DNA from: Hallella mizrahii
Lineage (GTDB): Bacteria > Bacteroidota > Bacteroidia > Bacteroidales > Bacteroidaceae
Direction: 5' to 3'
DNA: 64,000 nucleotides
Assembly (NCBI RefSeq): GCF_009695775.1
Contig: NZ_VUNG01000012.1
Location: 16,703 to 80,702, forward strand
The translations under genes and the position numbers were made by a program. The notes beneath the pieces were generated by a model. The model was not told where the DNA came from and ran no database searches. It saw only the letters and a program-made list of their open reading frames with translations. This document shows, in pieces, positions 8,188-16,592 of the stretch. Position 1 is the stretch's first letter; every line of letters starts with the position of its first letter.

Positions 8188-9159
8188 TTAGTACCACTTG
8201 GTATCCTTGCCGAGCACATCGCTGAGCAGCAGGTTGGTCAGGCGGCTCGTGCCCAGTCGGAAGAGCTCGTTGGTGAGCCACTGCTCGCCGAGCACCTCTT
8301 TCACGATGGTGTAGTAGGTCACAGCGTCCTTGACCGTGTTGATGCCACCGGCAGGCTTCAGTCCGACGACGCGGCCCGTCTGCTCGTAGTACTCCTTGAT
8401 AGCCTGTGCCATGACGTAGACACCTTCCGGTGTGGCACCCTGCTTCTCCTTTCCTGTGGATGTCTTGATATAGTCGGCACCGGAATACATCGCCAGCAGG
8501 GCCGCTTTCTTCACGTTGCTCAGGTTGCCCAGGTCGCAGGTTTCGAGGATCACCTTCATGGGCACTTCGCCGCAGGTCTGCTTCAACTCATCGATGTCGT
8601 CGGCCAGTCCTTCGTAGTCGCCGCTGAGAAATTTGCCTACGGGCAGCACGATGTCCACGTTGGTGGCACCGTCTTTGATGGCCAGTGCTGTCTCGGCCAC
8701 CTTCACCTCGATAAACGTCTGTGAGGAGGGAAAAGAACCTGAGACGACAGCGACCTCCACACCGTCGACTTCAAGGCTTTGGCTGACGATATGCGCAAAG
8801 TTGGGATAGACACAGATCGTCGCCACATGGGGCAGGTCGGGATAGGCTTCGTCGAATTTATTGACCTTTTCGGTCATCGCCAGAATGCTCTCTTCTGTGT
8901 CTGTGGTATGGAGACTGGTGAGCTCCACACTGCCGAGTAGGAATTTTTTCACCTCCTCGTTGTCGTTCTCAGGCACCTTTTCCGCGATGATCTTCTCGAC
9001 GGCAGTTTTCACCTGTGCCTCGTCGACGTCGCAGTTGTATTTGTGCAGAGCCTGCTCGTATTTGTCTTCTTTTGGCTCGTTGCTTTTACGGCCGTTCTCT
9101 ACTTTCGCCTTCAGGCTGCCCGGCTGTATGGTGGGCTCGATGTCTTTTGTGTATGCCAT
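8188..9159 (-). CDS. deoC: Deoxyribose-phosphate aldolase
   Basis: DeoC splits 2-deoxyribose 5-phosphate into glyceraldehyde 3-phosphate and acetaldehyde in deoxynucleoside breakdown. The Schiff-base lysine is K232 in DYIKTSTGK, and the second active-site lysine is K268 in GLKPAGGI. At 323 residues it carries an N-terminal extension of about 60 charged residues compared with the E. coli protein; its role is unknown. It is the last gene of a minus-strand group dtd, MazG-like, deoC with gaps of about 55 bp, suggesting one transcript ending at the hairpin at 8130-8164. Confidence 0.95.
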   Translation of the reverse strand: MAYTKDIEPTIQPGSLKAKVENGRKSNEPKEDKYEQALHKYNCDVDEAQVKTAVEKIIAEKVPENDNEEVKKFLLGSVELTSLHTTDTEESILAMTEKVNKFDEAYPDLPHVATICVYPNFAHIVSQSLEVDGVEVAVVSGSFPSSQTFIEVKVAETALAIKDGATNVDIVLPVGKFLSGDYEGLADDIDELKQTCGEVPMKVILETCDLGNLSNVKKAALLAMYSGADYIKTSTGKEKQGATPEGVYVMAQAIKEYYEQTGRVVGLKPAGGINTVKDAVTYYTIVKEVLGEQWLTNELFRLGTSRLTNLLLSDVLGKDTKWY

Positions 9160-9215
9160 GTGCGTATGATTGATGTGTTATGATTGGATGATTATGAGGT
9201 GTTGCCAATGAGTGA

Positions 9216-9569
9216 TCATTGATTGGCGTGGTCCTTGAGTTTGGGATTGTTCTTGTGTCTTGTCGCGTCTCGCTGAGTCTTCTTTTCTATGCTTTTCCTG
9301 AACTCCTCAGAGAGGTTCACGCCGGTTTGGTTGGCCAGGCAGCAGAGTACCCAGAAGATGTCAGCCATCTCCTCGCCGAGGTTGTCTTTCTCGCCCGGTT
9401 TGAAGCTCTGGTCGCCGTATTTTCGGGCCATCACACGGGCGAGTTCACCGACTTCCTCAGTGAGGACGGTCATATTGGTCAGCTCGCTGAAATAGCGCAC
9501 GCCATAAGTCTTGATCCAGCTGTCTACCTGCTGTTGTGCCTCTTCAAGGGTTATCGTTTTGTTCTCCAT
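9216..9569 (-). CDS. MazG-like nucleotide pyrophosphohydrolase
   Basis: This 117-residue protein matches the small all-alpha NTP pyrophosphatases of the MazG/dUTPase-like superfamily. The metal-binding acidic residues are E38, E39 and E42 (TEEVGEL) and E66, E67 and D70 (GEEMADIFW). Such proteins hydrolyse (d)NTPs to monophosphates and are thought to clean damaged nucleotides from the pool; the exact substrate cannot be read from the sequence. It lies between dtd and deoC on the same strand. Confidence 0.85.
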   Translation of the reverse strand: MENKTITLEEAQQQVDSWIKTYGVRYFSELTNMTVLTEEVGELARVMARKYGDQSFKPGEKDNLGEEMADIFWVLCCLANQTGVNLSEEFRKSIEKKTQRDATRHKNNPKLKDHANQ

Positions 9570-9627
9570 ATATTGTTGTCTTATCGCTGGCTCCGGTATT
9601 TTATGTCCGGAGCGACATTTAATGGTT

Positions 9628-10080
9628 TTATTCCTTGTTTTTTGTGTCCATGCAGATGGTCACGGGTCCGTCGTTGAGCAGTTCCACCTTCATGTCAGCA
9701 CCAAACTCTCCTGTGCCGATCGGCTTGCCGAAAGCCTCTTGCAGCACTTTACAGAAACGCTCATAGAGGGGGATGGAGATGGAGTGGGGCGCAGCTTTGA
9801 TCCAACTGGGACGGTTGCCTTTCTTCGTGCTTGCCATAAGCGTGAACTGGCTCACGACGATGATGTCACCGCCCACGTCGCCTATGCTGAGGTTCATCAC
9901 GCCATTGGCATCGTCGAAGACGCGCAGGCCAATGATCTTCTTCACCAGCCACTGGATGTCCTCCTCGCCGTCGTCGCTGCCGATACCCAGGAGGATGAGG
10001 TAACCACGGCCGATGCTGGACTTCACTTTGCCCTCTATTGTCACCGAAGCATGGCTGACGCGCTGTATTACGATTCTCAT
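9628..10080 (-). CDS. dtd: D-aminoacyl-tRNA deacylase
   Basis: Dtd removes D-amino acids wrongly attached to tRNA. The 150-residue protein starting MRIVIQRVSHASV has the full family length. The conserved SQFTL motif is at residues 77-81 and the Gly-cisPro motif NDGPVT at 136-141. A 32-residue in-frame extension upstream of the ATG at 10080 does not resemble the family and was dropped. uvrC, which I recall as often lying close upstream in Bacteroidales, is here separated by 953 bp of repeat-rich DNA. Confidence 0.93.
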   Translation of the reverse strand: MRIVIQRVSHASVTIEGKVKSSIGRGYLILLGIGSDDGEEDIQWLVKKIIGLRVFDDANGVMNLSIGDVGGDIIVVSQFTLMASTKKGNRPSWIKAAPHSISIPLYERFCKVLQEAFGKPIGTGEFGADMKVELLNDGPVTICMDTKNKE

Positions 10081-10345
10081 TATTGTCTTACTTCTTGTTT
10101 TGCAACCTACAAATTTAAGCAATTTATTCCATACTACGATGATTTTGACCGAAAATCTACTTGGTGATCGCTCCATTGGTTGGGCGTCAAGTTTTGGCTC
10201 AACGGGCTTCGTCTTATATTCAACGGTTTTGTCTTGTGCTCAAAGTCCTGCTTTTTTGTGTTTAATTCGCTTTTCATCATAGATCCCAACGGTTTTCAAT
10301 TCTCTATCGTCCTCGTTTTTTCATTCTTTGCCGAAATGTCTTGGA

Positions 10346-10679
10346 AACTGACAATTTTGCGTCTCTGAGAATCGATTCTTTTTCACGAAACTCTATTTTC
10401 GTGCGATTTTGCGCGAAATGAGCGTTTTTTATAAAGTGTTGATTTATAACATCTTATAAAAATAGACCATTTGGGGTGAAGTACAAAAGGGTTGTTTGAT
10501 GAAAAATTCTCTAGAGAATTTTTCATCAAAGCACTGAGATGACAAGCTCATCTCAGTGCTTTGATAGGCAAAAACAAGTGTGATGACGAAGTAAACACAG
10601 TGGTTTGATACTCAAAAACAGTTTTTTTGTTAGTTTCAGTTCGGTTGAATTATCTTTTCACTTGGTTTTTCACTCTAGA
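10346..10679 (+). repeat. Dispersed intergenic element, copy 1
   Basis: This spacer shares an ordered set of motifs with 41229-41584 read in reverse. AACTGACA (10346-10353) is followed after 153 bp by TTCTCTAGAGAA (10507-10518). TTATAAAAA (10454-10462) lies between them, CTCAGTG follows the palindrome, and TCTAGA lies near the far end. In copy 2 the gap between the same two motifs is also 153 bp. The outer limits are uncertain. No reading frame is shared, so it behaves like a non-coding mobile or structured element. Confidence 0.65.
10495..10565. repeat. Two overlapping perfect hairpins in dispersed element copy 1
   Basis: The first is a 36 bp perfect palindrome at 10495-10530 centred on TCTAGA. 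The second has an 18 bp perfect stem (10525-10542 with 10548-10565) around a 5 nt loop. They share ATCAAA at 10525-10530, so both cannot be fully formed at once. No T-run follows either, so simple termination is not indicated. Confidence 0.85.
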
Positions 10680-10936
10680 ATAAAACCTTTTGCGAATATG
10701 TTTTTGTCAATAAAAAAGTAAATTAAATACAGCTCTTACGGGGCACCATATAAGTTGGGAGTACGGCAATACATGGTAAGAAGCATGGATGAAAAAAACG
10801 TGATGTGTAAGTGTATATACTGCTAACGCATTGATAATCAAGCAGTTGTAATTTCATATTTTTGTCGCAGCTCCTTTGGCGGAGACCTTTATGGACGGTT
10901 GCGGCTTTTTCTCCTTTAGTTCAGTTCTTATGCTTA

Positions 10937-11028
10937 CAAGTAAGGTAGGGCCCTTCAGGCAAGTACGAATCGGGACTTGGGACAAGTAAGTGGGAAGCCT
11001 TTGGGCAAGCAATCGCTTACCCAAGGGA
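10937..11028. repeat. Degenerate 23 bp-period tandem array
   Basis: Four units begin at 10937, 10960, 10983 and 11006, each opening with CAAG (CAAGTA in three). The spacing is exactly 23 bp, while similarity beyond the first six bases is weak. The array ends just before the uvrC stop codon at 11034. Confidence 0.55.
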
Positions 11029-11033
11029 CCTCT

Positions 11034-12884
11034 TTACGCTTCTTCTCCTTGTTGTCCTTCCTGGAAGTGGTCATAAACCAGCTGAGCTTTGGCGGGACCA
11101 ATGGCGGTGGCAAGCTGCTCAAGCGTTGCTCCCTTGATGCTCTTTACAGTCTTGAAGGCCTTGAGCAGGGCTTCGGCAGTCTTGCTGCCAATGCCTTTGA
11201 TGTCGTCGAGCTCAGAGTGCAGGGCGTGCTTGGAACGCTTGTCGCGGTGGAAGGTGATGGCGAAGCGGTGGACCTCATCCTGTATCTGTGTAAGCACACG
11301 GAAAAGCTCTGAGTCGGTCTTCAGACCGATCACCTGTGGCGGGAAGCCGTAGAGCAGTTCGTTGGTGCGGTGACGGTCGTCCTTGGCAAGGCCTGCGATG
11401 GGGATCTGCAAGTGGAGCTCATCCTCCACAACTTCCCTGACGACATCCATCTGCCCCTTTCCGCCATCAGTGATAATGAGGTCGGGAAGGGGCGTACCTT
11501 CCTCTTTCATGCGACCATAGCGGCGGCGTACCACCTCCTGCATGGAAGCATAGTCGTCGGGGCCTACCACCGTCTTGATGTTATACTTGCGGTAGTCTTT
11601 CTTGGAGGGCTTCATGCCTTTGTAGACAATGCAAGCTGCTACGGCATCCGTACCGGAGATGTTGGAGTTGTCGAAGCACTCTATCTGGTAGGGCAGTTTG
11701 GGCAGTTGCAACCGGTCTTGCAGTTCTTTCATCAGCCGCGTCTGTTTCTGCTCAGGATTGAGCTTGTCGCTTTGTTTCAGACGGTCGAACTTATATTGCT
11801 TTCCGTTCATCTCCGAAAGCTCTAAAAGGTGGTGTTTATCACCCCGTTGCGGCACGGTGAAGGTAGCATCAGGCAGTGTCCAGTCCATCTCAAAGGGCAC
11901 GATGATCTCCTTCGCCTTGCTTTTGAAGCGCTCACGAATCTCTGGTATGGCTTGCAGTAGCAGGTCCTGGTCGGTCTCCTCCAGCTTGCGCTTATATTCA
12001 TAGGTGAAGCTTTGGTTGATCGTGCCGTTGGTGACGTGAATATAGTTGATGAAGGCGTTCTTCTGCTGATCGTCGTCTGTGATGGTGAACACGTCGACGT
12101 CGTTGATCGTGTGACTGACGACCTCACTCTTTGAGACGAACTCCTGCAGGAGCAGATAACGCTGTTTGAGGCGCTCTGCTTCCTCAAACTTCAGTAGTTT
12201 TGCGTTGGCCATCATGCGTGTATAGACCCATTCGCTGAGTGCGCGCGTGTTGCCCTTGAGCACCTCCCGGGCCTGCCGCATGTTCTCCTGGTAGTCTTCA
12301 TAGCTTTGTTTGCCGATACAGCATCCCTCACAGTTGTGGATATGATATTCCAAACAAGGCTTGTATTTGTGCAGATCCACGCCTTCGCGGGTGATAGGCT
12401 GACGGCAGGAACGAGGCTTGAACACCTTCTTGATGAGCTCCAGCACGTTGTACATGGCAGAGATATGGGGAAACGGACCAAAGTAAGTGCCGTAGCGCTT
12501 GTTGATGTGGCGTGTCTTGAAGATACGTGGGAAGTATTCGTTGGTCATGCAGATGCTGGGATAGGTCTTACCGTCCTTGAGCAGCACGTTGTAGCGAGGA
12601 TTATATTTCTTGATGAGAGCGTTCTCGAGCAGCAAAGCGTCTTCCTCGCTGTTGACAACCGAATAGCTGATGTCTTCAATCTTGCTCACCAGTACCTTGG
12701 TCTTAAAGCGGTCTACCTCTTTATGGAAATAGGTGGAGACACGACTCTTGAGTTTCTTTGCCTTACCTACATATATGATGACATGATCCTTGTCATAGAA
12801 TTGATAGGAGCCCGGTTTCTCAGGCATGTTGAGCACAATGTTCTTGAGTCGTGCCAGTCTCTCGTCGTTTTCTTCTCTTGTCAT
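11034..12884 (-). CDS. uvrC: Excinuclease ABC subunit C
   Basis: UvrC makes both incisions in nucleotide excision repair with UvrAB. The 616-residue protein shows the N-terminal GIY-YIG nuclease (KPGSYQFYD, then IYVGKAKKLKSRV), a UVR domain near residues 200-235, the RNase H-like second nuclease beginning at IECFDNSNISG, and C-terminal helix-hairpin-helix motifs around DDIKGIGSKTAEALL. The length is normal. A parS-like palindrome lies in the upstream spacer (12926-12941), and a repeat array follows the stop. Confidence 0.97.
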   Translation of the reverse strand: MTREENDERLARLKNIVLNMPEKPGSYQFYDKDHVIIYVGKAKKLKSRVSTYFHKEVDRFKTKVLVSKIEDISYSVVNSEEDALLLENALIKKYNPRYNVLLKDGKTYPSICMTNEYFPRIFKTRHINKRYGTYFGPFPHISAMYNVLELIKKVFKPRSCRQPITREGVDLHKYKPCLEYHIHNCEGCCIGKQSYEDYQENMRQAREVLKGNTRALSEWVYTRMMANAKLLKFEEAERLKQRYLLLQEFVSKSEVVSHTINDVDVFTITDDDQQKNAFINYIHVTNGTINQSFTYEYKRKLEETDQDLLLQAIPEIRERFKSKAKEIIVPFEMDWTLPDATFTVPQRGDKHHLLELSEMNGKQYKFDRLKQSDKLNPEQKQTRLMKELQDRLQLPKLPYQIECFDNSNISGTDAVAACIVYKGMKPSKKDYRKYNIKTVVGPDDYASMQEVVRRRYGRMKEEGTPLPDLIITDGGKGQMDVVREVVEDELHLQIPIAGLAKDDRHRTNELLYGFPPQVIGLKTDSELFRVLTQIQDEVHRFAITFHRDKRSKHALHSELDDIKGIGSKTAEALLKAFKTVKSIKGATLEQLATAIGPAKAQLVYDHFQEGQQGEEA

Positions 12885-12925
12885 GGTCGTCTTTACCTTT
12901 ATCTACTATATATAAGCACGTTGCC

Positions 12926-12941
12926 AGTTTCACGTGAAACG
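12926..12941. promoter_or_regulatory. parS: parS-like centromere site 1
   Basis: AGTTTCACGTGAAACG contains the perfect 14 bp palindrome GTTTCACGTGAAAC and matches the chromosomal parS consensus TGTTTCACGTGAAACA at 14 of 16 positions, differing only at the two ends. ParB binds parS near replication origins. It lies between the uvrC start and the apt terminator. Confidence 0.75.
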
Positions 12942-13073
12942 AATGCTATAAGCCTATGATCTCTGTTTGACAGAATCGTGCGTTAGCCCCCAAACGGCTG
13001 CGCTTCTCCTTGCTATTTTGTGCGGTGTGGCGCAAAGATGCTGTCTCTGTCAATGTTTCGACGTTTATAGGCT

Positions 13074-13108
13074 AAAAAGCCAAGACCGTTTTGGCGGTCT
13101 TGGCTTTG
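13074..13108 (-). terminator. Intrinsic terminator of apt
   Basis: A 13 bp perfect stem (AAAGCCAAGACCG with CGGTCTTGGCTTT) has a short loop and, on the minus strand, ends in TTTTT. It is 16 bp beyond the apt stop codon. Confidence 0.9.
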
Positions 13109-13123
13109 TGATTTTGGAGTTTG

Positions 13124-13654
13124 TCAGAATTGCAGGAGACTTGTGACTTCGATGTCTTTGTCGAAGATGTCGCGTGCATGGGGAAATTCCGACTGCAACT
13201 CTATGATGAAGTTACAATAGATCTTTTTGGGATGGAACTTCTTTACGAGGTCGCAAGCAGCCTTCATGGTGCCACCCGTAGCAAGAAGATCATCGTGAAG
13301 CAGCACCACGTCGTCAGGCGTGATCGCGTCTTTATGGATCTCGATCGTATCGACGCCGTACTCTTTGGCGTAGCTTTGCTGAATCGTCTCACAGGGCAGC
13401 TTGCCGGGCTTACGGCAAAGCACGATGCCCGCGTGAAGAAGATAGGCAGCAGCAGAACTGAGGACGAAGCCTCTGCTCTCGATGCCCACGATCTTCGTAA
13501 TGCCTTTGTCCTTGTATAAATCATACATGGCATTACTTAGTTCTTGAATACATTCGGGACTCTTAAACATCGTTGTCACATCCCGGAAATGAACTCCTTT
13601 AATCGGCCAGTCGGGTATGACGCGCAGATTATCCAGTAGGATTTGTTTGTTCAT
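13124..13654 (-). CDS. apt: Adenine phosphoribosyltransferase
   Basis: Apt salvages adenine by joining it to PRPP to make AMP. The protein is 176 residues, a normal length. The PRPP-binding loop VVLLHDDLLATGGT spans residues 116-129, and the N-terminal IPDWPIKGVHFRDVT is typical of the family. It has its own terminator and lies between two parS-like palindromes about 790 bp apart. Confidence 0.96.
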   Translation of the reverse strand: MNKQILLDNLRVIPDWPIKGVHFRDVTTMFKSPECIQELSNAMYDLYKDKGITKIVGIESRGFVLSSAAAYLLHAGIVLCRKPGKLPCETIQQSYAKEYGVDTIEIHKDAITPDDVVLLHDDLLATGGTMKAACDLVKKFHPKKIYCNFIIELQSEFPHARDIFDKDIEVTSLLQF

Positions 13655-13712
13655 CTTTTACGTTTTACTTTAATGATTAAGTGGTTTTATTTCAATATCT
13701 TACCTGTTTCTC

Positions 13713-13728
13713 GGTTTCACGTGGAACG
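13713..13728. promoter_or_regulatory. parS: parS-like centromere site 2
   Basis: GGTTTCACGTGGAACG matches the parS consensus at 13 of 16 positions and retains the CACGTG centre with GTTTC/GGAAC arms. It lies between the apt start and the mnmG stop, close to site 1, as expected for a parS cluster. Confidence 0.6.
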
Positions 13729-13781
13729 TTTGTAGCTTCCATCCGATTGATCTTGCGACAGGAGAAAGACGGTGGCTCGCC

Positions 13782-15653
13782 TTATCTTCCCATCATCACG
13801 AGCAGCACATTGATGTCACTTGGCGATACACCCGGTATGCGGCTGGCCTGAGCAAGTGTTTCCGGATCGATGTGCTCAAGTTTCTGACGGCCTTCGGTGC
13901 TGATTTCCTGAATCTCGCTGTACTTGAAATGTCCGCGAATCTTGATGCCTTCTAAGCGGTGCATCTTGTCTGCTACGATTTTCTCGCGCTCGATATATCC
14001 CTTGTATTTCATCTTGATTTCAGCAGCCTCTGCAATTTCTTCTTTTCTGTTCTCGGGCGATTCGAGCACAGCTTTCAGTTCGGGCAATACTTCAGCGAGA
14101 TTTTTCAGCGATAACTGCGGGCGTGCGACAAGGTCTGAAATCTTGCAAGCGAAATGGAGTGGGGTGGATCCGAGGGCTTCCAGCGCGCCATTGATGTCGC
14201 GCGGTTTCACGTTTGTGGTACTGCAATAGTTGATAATTTGGTCGATACCCGCTTTTTTCTGCAACCACCAGTCAAGACGATCACGCTTCGCAAGACCTAA
14301 ATGATAGGATTTCTCCGTCAGTCGGGCATCGGCATCGTCCTGCCTGAGGAGGATGCGGTACTCGGCTCTTGAGGTGAACATACGGTAAGGCTCGTCGACA
14401 CCTTTCGTTGTCAGGTCATCAATGAGTACACCGATGTAGCTTTCGTCCCTGCCCATCACGAAGGGTTCACCGCCTCCGCAGTGGATGGCTGCGTTGATTC
14501 CTGCTACGGTGCCCTGACCGCCGGCTTCCTCATATCCCGTCGTGCCGTTGACCTGTCCGGCAAAGAACAGTCCTTTGATCACCTTTGACTCCAGCGAGTG
14601 CTCGAGTTGCGTGGGATCGAAATAATCGTATTCGATGGCATAGCCGGGGCGGTAGGCCTTTGCCTCGCGCAGTGCGGGAATCTGCCGAAGTGCGCGCAGC
14701 TGTGTCTCCATCGGCATGGAGGATGAGAAGCCGTTGAGATACATCTCGTTGGTGTCTTCGCCTTCCGGTTCTATGAACAGCGGATGCTGGTCCTTATCGG
14801 GAAAAGTGACGAGCTTTGTCTCTATGCTCGGGCAGTAGCGCGGACCGGTGGACTGTATCTGTCCGTTGAACAGCGGAGAGTTGTCGAGGTCGGCTTTCAG
14901 TATGTCGTGCACGCTTTTGTTGGTGTAGCAAGTCCAGCAGGGCAACTGCTTCAAAATGCGGTGTGGTGCCATGTAGCTGAACTGATGGAAGTCTGCCTCG
15001 CCGTCTTGCCGCTCAGTATCTTCGAAGTGTATCGTACGCTTGTCGAGTCGCACGGGTGTGCCGGTCTTCATTCTTGCGGATCGGATGCCCCATCGTGTGA
15101 TGGACTCCGTCAGGTGGGCAACGGCGGGTTCGGCGCAGCGCCCGCCCGGAACTTTGTGTCGTCCAATGTGCATCAAACCGTTGAGAAAGGTGCCTGCAGT
15201 GATGATGACACTCTTTGCGCGGATCTCCACGCCCCATATCGTGCGCACGCCGACGGCTTCTCCATTCTCTACGAGCAGCTCGTCGGCCTGGTCTTGCCAG
15301 ATGTCGAGATTAGGGGTGCAGTCAAGAGTAGACCGCCACCTCCAGATAAACTTACCTCTGTCGCACTGTGCGCGCGGTGACCACACGGCAGGACCTTTGC
15401 CGCGGTTGAGCATACGAAACTGTATGGCGGTAGCGTCCGTGACCTTTGCCATCTGTCCGCCGAGGGCATCGATTTCCCTCACGATTTGTCCTTTGGCAAT
15501 ACCACCAACGGCAGGGTTGCAACTCATCTGACCAATCTTGTTCATGTCCATCGTCACCAGCAGCGTCTTGGCACCCATGTTGGCGGCTGCCGTAGCAGCC
15601 TCGCATCCGGCATGTCCTCCGCCGATGACGATGACATCATAGTTTAATTCCAT
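13782..15653 (-). CDS. mnmG: tRNA uridine-5-carboxymethylaminomethyl modification enzyme MnmG
   Basis: MnmG (GidA) with MnmE modifies the wobble uridine of certain tRNAs, using FAD and methylenetetrahydrofolate. The 623-residue protein opens with the dinucleotide motif VIGGGHAGCEAA (residues 10-21). It has family blocks GKGPAVWSPRAQCDR and YRPGYAIEYDYFDP and a helical C-terminal domain that contacts MnmE. In many bacteria mnmG lies near the replication origin, consistent with the two parS-like sites just downstream. A TACTTTTG -7 box (15671-15678) lies 18 bp before the start. Confidence 0.97.
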   Translation of the reverse strand: MELNYDVIVIGGGHAGCEAATAAANMGAKTLLVTMDMNKIGQMSCNPAVGGIAKGQIVREIDALGGQMAKVTDATAIQFRMLNRGKGPAVWSPRAQCDRGKFIWRWRSTLDCTPNLDIWQDQADELLVENGEAVGVRTIWGVEIRAKSVIITAGTFLNGLMHIGRHKVPGGRCAEPAVAHLTESITRWGIRSARMKTGTPVRLDKRTIHFEDTERQDGEADFHQFSYMAPHRILKQLPCWTCYTNKSVHDILKADLDNSPLFNGQIQSTGPRYCPSIETKLVTFPDKDQHPLFIEPEGEDTNEMYLNGFSSSMPMETQLRALRQIPALREAKAYRPGYAIEYDYFDPTQLEHSLESKVIKGLFFAGQVNGTTGYEEAGGQGTVAGINAAIHCGGGEPFVMGRDESYIGVLIDDLTTKGVDEPYRMFTSRAEYRILLRQDDADARLTEKSYHLGLAKRDRLDWWLQKKAGIDQIINYCSTTNVKPRDINGALEALGSTPLHFACKISDLVARPQLSLKNLAEVLPELKAVLESPENRKEEIAEAAEIKMKYKGYIEREKIVADKMHRLEGIKIRGHFKYSEIQEISTEGRQKLEHIDPETLAQASRIPGVSPSDINVLLVMMGR

Positions 15654-15670
15654 GTTTTTGTCTTTTTTGG

Positions 15671-15678
15671 CAAAAGTA
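15671..15678 (-). promoter_or_regulatory. -7 box for mnmG
   Basis: TACTTTTG on the minus strand matches TAnnTTTG and is 18 bp upstream of the mnmG ATG. No -33 box lies at the usual distance. It diverges from the fumarate reductase promoter. Confidence 0.45.
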
Positions 15679-15709
15679 AGAAATTAAATTCAATTTTTAT
15701 CGCTTTTAC

Positions 15710-15740
15710 TTTGAATTATCGCCAAAATATAGTATTTTTG
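15710..15740 (+). promoter_or_regulatory. Promoter of the fumarate reductase/succinate dehydrogenase operon
   Basis: TTTG (15710-15713) is followed after exactly 19 bp by TATTTTTG (15733-15740), a near-ideal Bacteroidetes promoter. The predicted start near 15747 gives a leader of about 120 nt before the first gene. The leader contains CTACTATATATAAGG (15761-15775), a motif that recurs in other spacers. Confidence 0.75.
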
Positions 15741-15867
15741 CATATTGAAAACGGCATCGTCTACTATATATAAGGTATAGGAGGGCGTCATGTCGTGCTC
15801 ATAAAGATGCTTCAATATATTTATATCGGATTTATCTAACAGTTAAATAATTAAAAGTCAATCATTT

Positions 15868-16551
15868 ATGTGGTTAATCAATTCTCCGATTGGTAGAAAA
15901 GTTGTGATGTCGGTGACCGGCATCTGCCTTATTCTATTCTTGACTTTCCACTGCTGCATGAATGTTGCCGCATTCTTCTCTGGGGATGCGTACAACACGA
16001 TCTGCGGTCTTTTGGGAAGCAACTGGTATGCAGTGGCTGGTACTTTGGGCCTGGCATTCTTGGCCGTGTGTCACATCGTCTATGCCTTCATCCTGACAGC
16101 ACAGAACCGTCGCGCACGTGGCGAGCAGCGCTATGAGGTGACAAGCCGCCGTCCTGAGGTGAGCTGGGCTTCGCAGAACATGCTTGTGCTCGGTCTGATC
16201 ATCCTCATCGGCATCGTGCTCCACCTGTACAACTTCTGGGGACACATGATGTTTGCAGAGCTTGCCGGCATCGAGGTAGCACATGATCCTGCCGACGGAT
16301 TCGCTTGGATTCAGGACACTTTCTCCAATCCTGTGTTCTCTATCCTGTATCTGATCTGGATCTGCGCCATCTGGTTCCACCTCTCTCATGGCTTCTGGAG
16401 TGCTATGCAGACACTGGGATGGAGCGGCAAGATCTGGTTGAAGCGCTGGCAGTGCATCGGTCTGGTGTATGTCACCATCCTGATGGCCGTCTTCGCCTTC
16501 TTGATTCTGTCCTTCTGGCTCGGCTTTGCCCCCAGCATGTGCAATGCTTAA
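15868..16551 (+). CDS. frdC: Fumarate reductase/succinate dehydrogenase cytochrome b subunit
   Basis: This 227-residue membrane protein anchors the enzyme and passes electrons between the quinone pool and the iron-sulfur subunit through heme b. Five hydrophobic segments are visible, with histidines suitable as heme ligands in several (for example CHIVYAF and HLSHGFW). It is the first gene of a three-gene operon with spacings of 41 and 16 bp. In Prevotella-like anaerobes the complex is generally expected to act as menaquinol:fumarate reductase in succinate production; direction cannot be read from sequence. Confidence 0.92.
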   Translation: MWLINSPIGRKVVMSVTGICLILFLTFHCCMNVAAFFSGDAYNTICGLLGSNWYAVAGTLGLAFLAVCHIVYAFILTAQNRRARGEQRYEVTSRRPEVSWASQNMLVLGLIILIGIVLHLYNFWGHMMFAELAGIEVAHDPADGFAWIQDTFSNPVFSILYLIWICAIWFHLSHGFWSAMQTLGWSGKIWLKRWQCIGLVYVTILMAVFAFLILSFWLGFAPSMCNA

Positions 16552-16592
16552 ATCCGATTCCTTACATCATTTATCATTAGCATCAACTAATT

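Larger units (their letters stand above)
10081..11033. other. Gene-free, repeat-rich spacer between uvrC and dtd
   Basis: No convincing reading frame exists in these 953 bp on either strand. The region holds a dispersed repeat copy (10346-10679) with two perfect palindromes, and a 23 bp-period array next to the uvrC stop (10937-11028). A TATTTTTG at 10857-10864 resembles a -7 box but has no partner at normal spacing. The remaining sequence is AT-rich and shows nothing else that I recognise. Confidence 0.7.

Noticed and set aside
9580..9605. Hairpin GCTCCGG/CCGGAGC between dtd and the MazG-like gene
   Set aside because: The stem is only seven pairs without a T-run in either direction; too weak to call a terminator.
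10013..10368. Short plus-strand frames of 62-89 codons in the dtd-uvrC spacer
   Set aside because: AT-rich, hydrophobic by composition, overlapping dtd and with no promoter or ribosome-binding site.
10346..10679. Insertion sequence
   Set aside because: No transposase frame, no target duplication and no terminal inverted repeats could be recognised; only non-coding repeat structure is seen.
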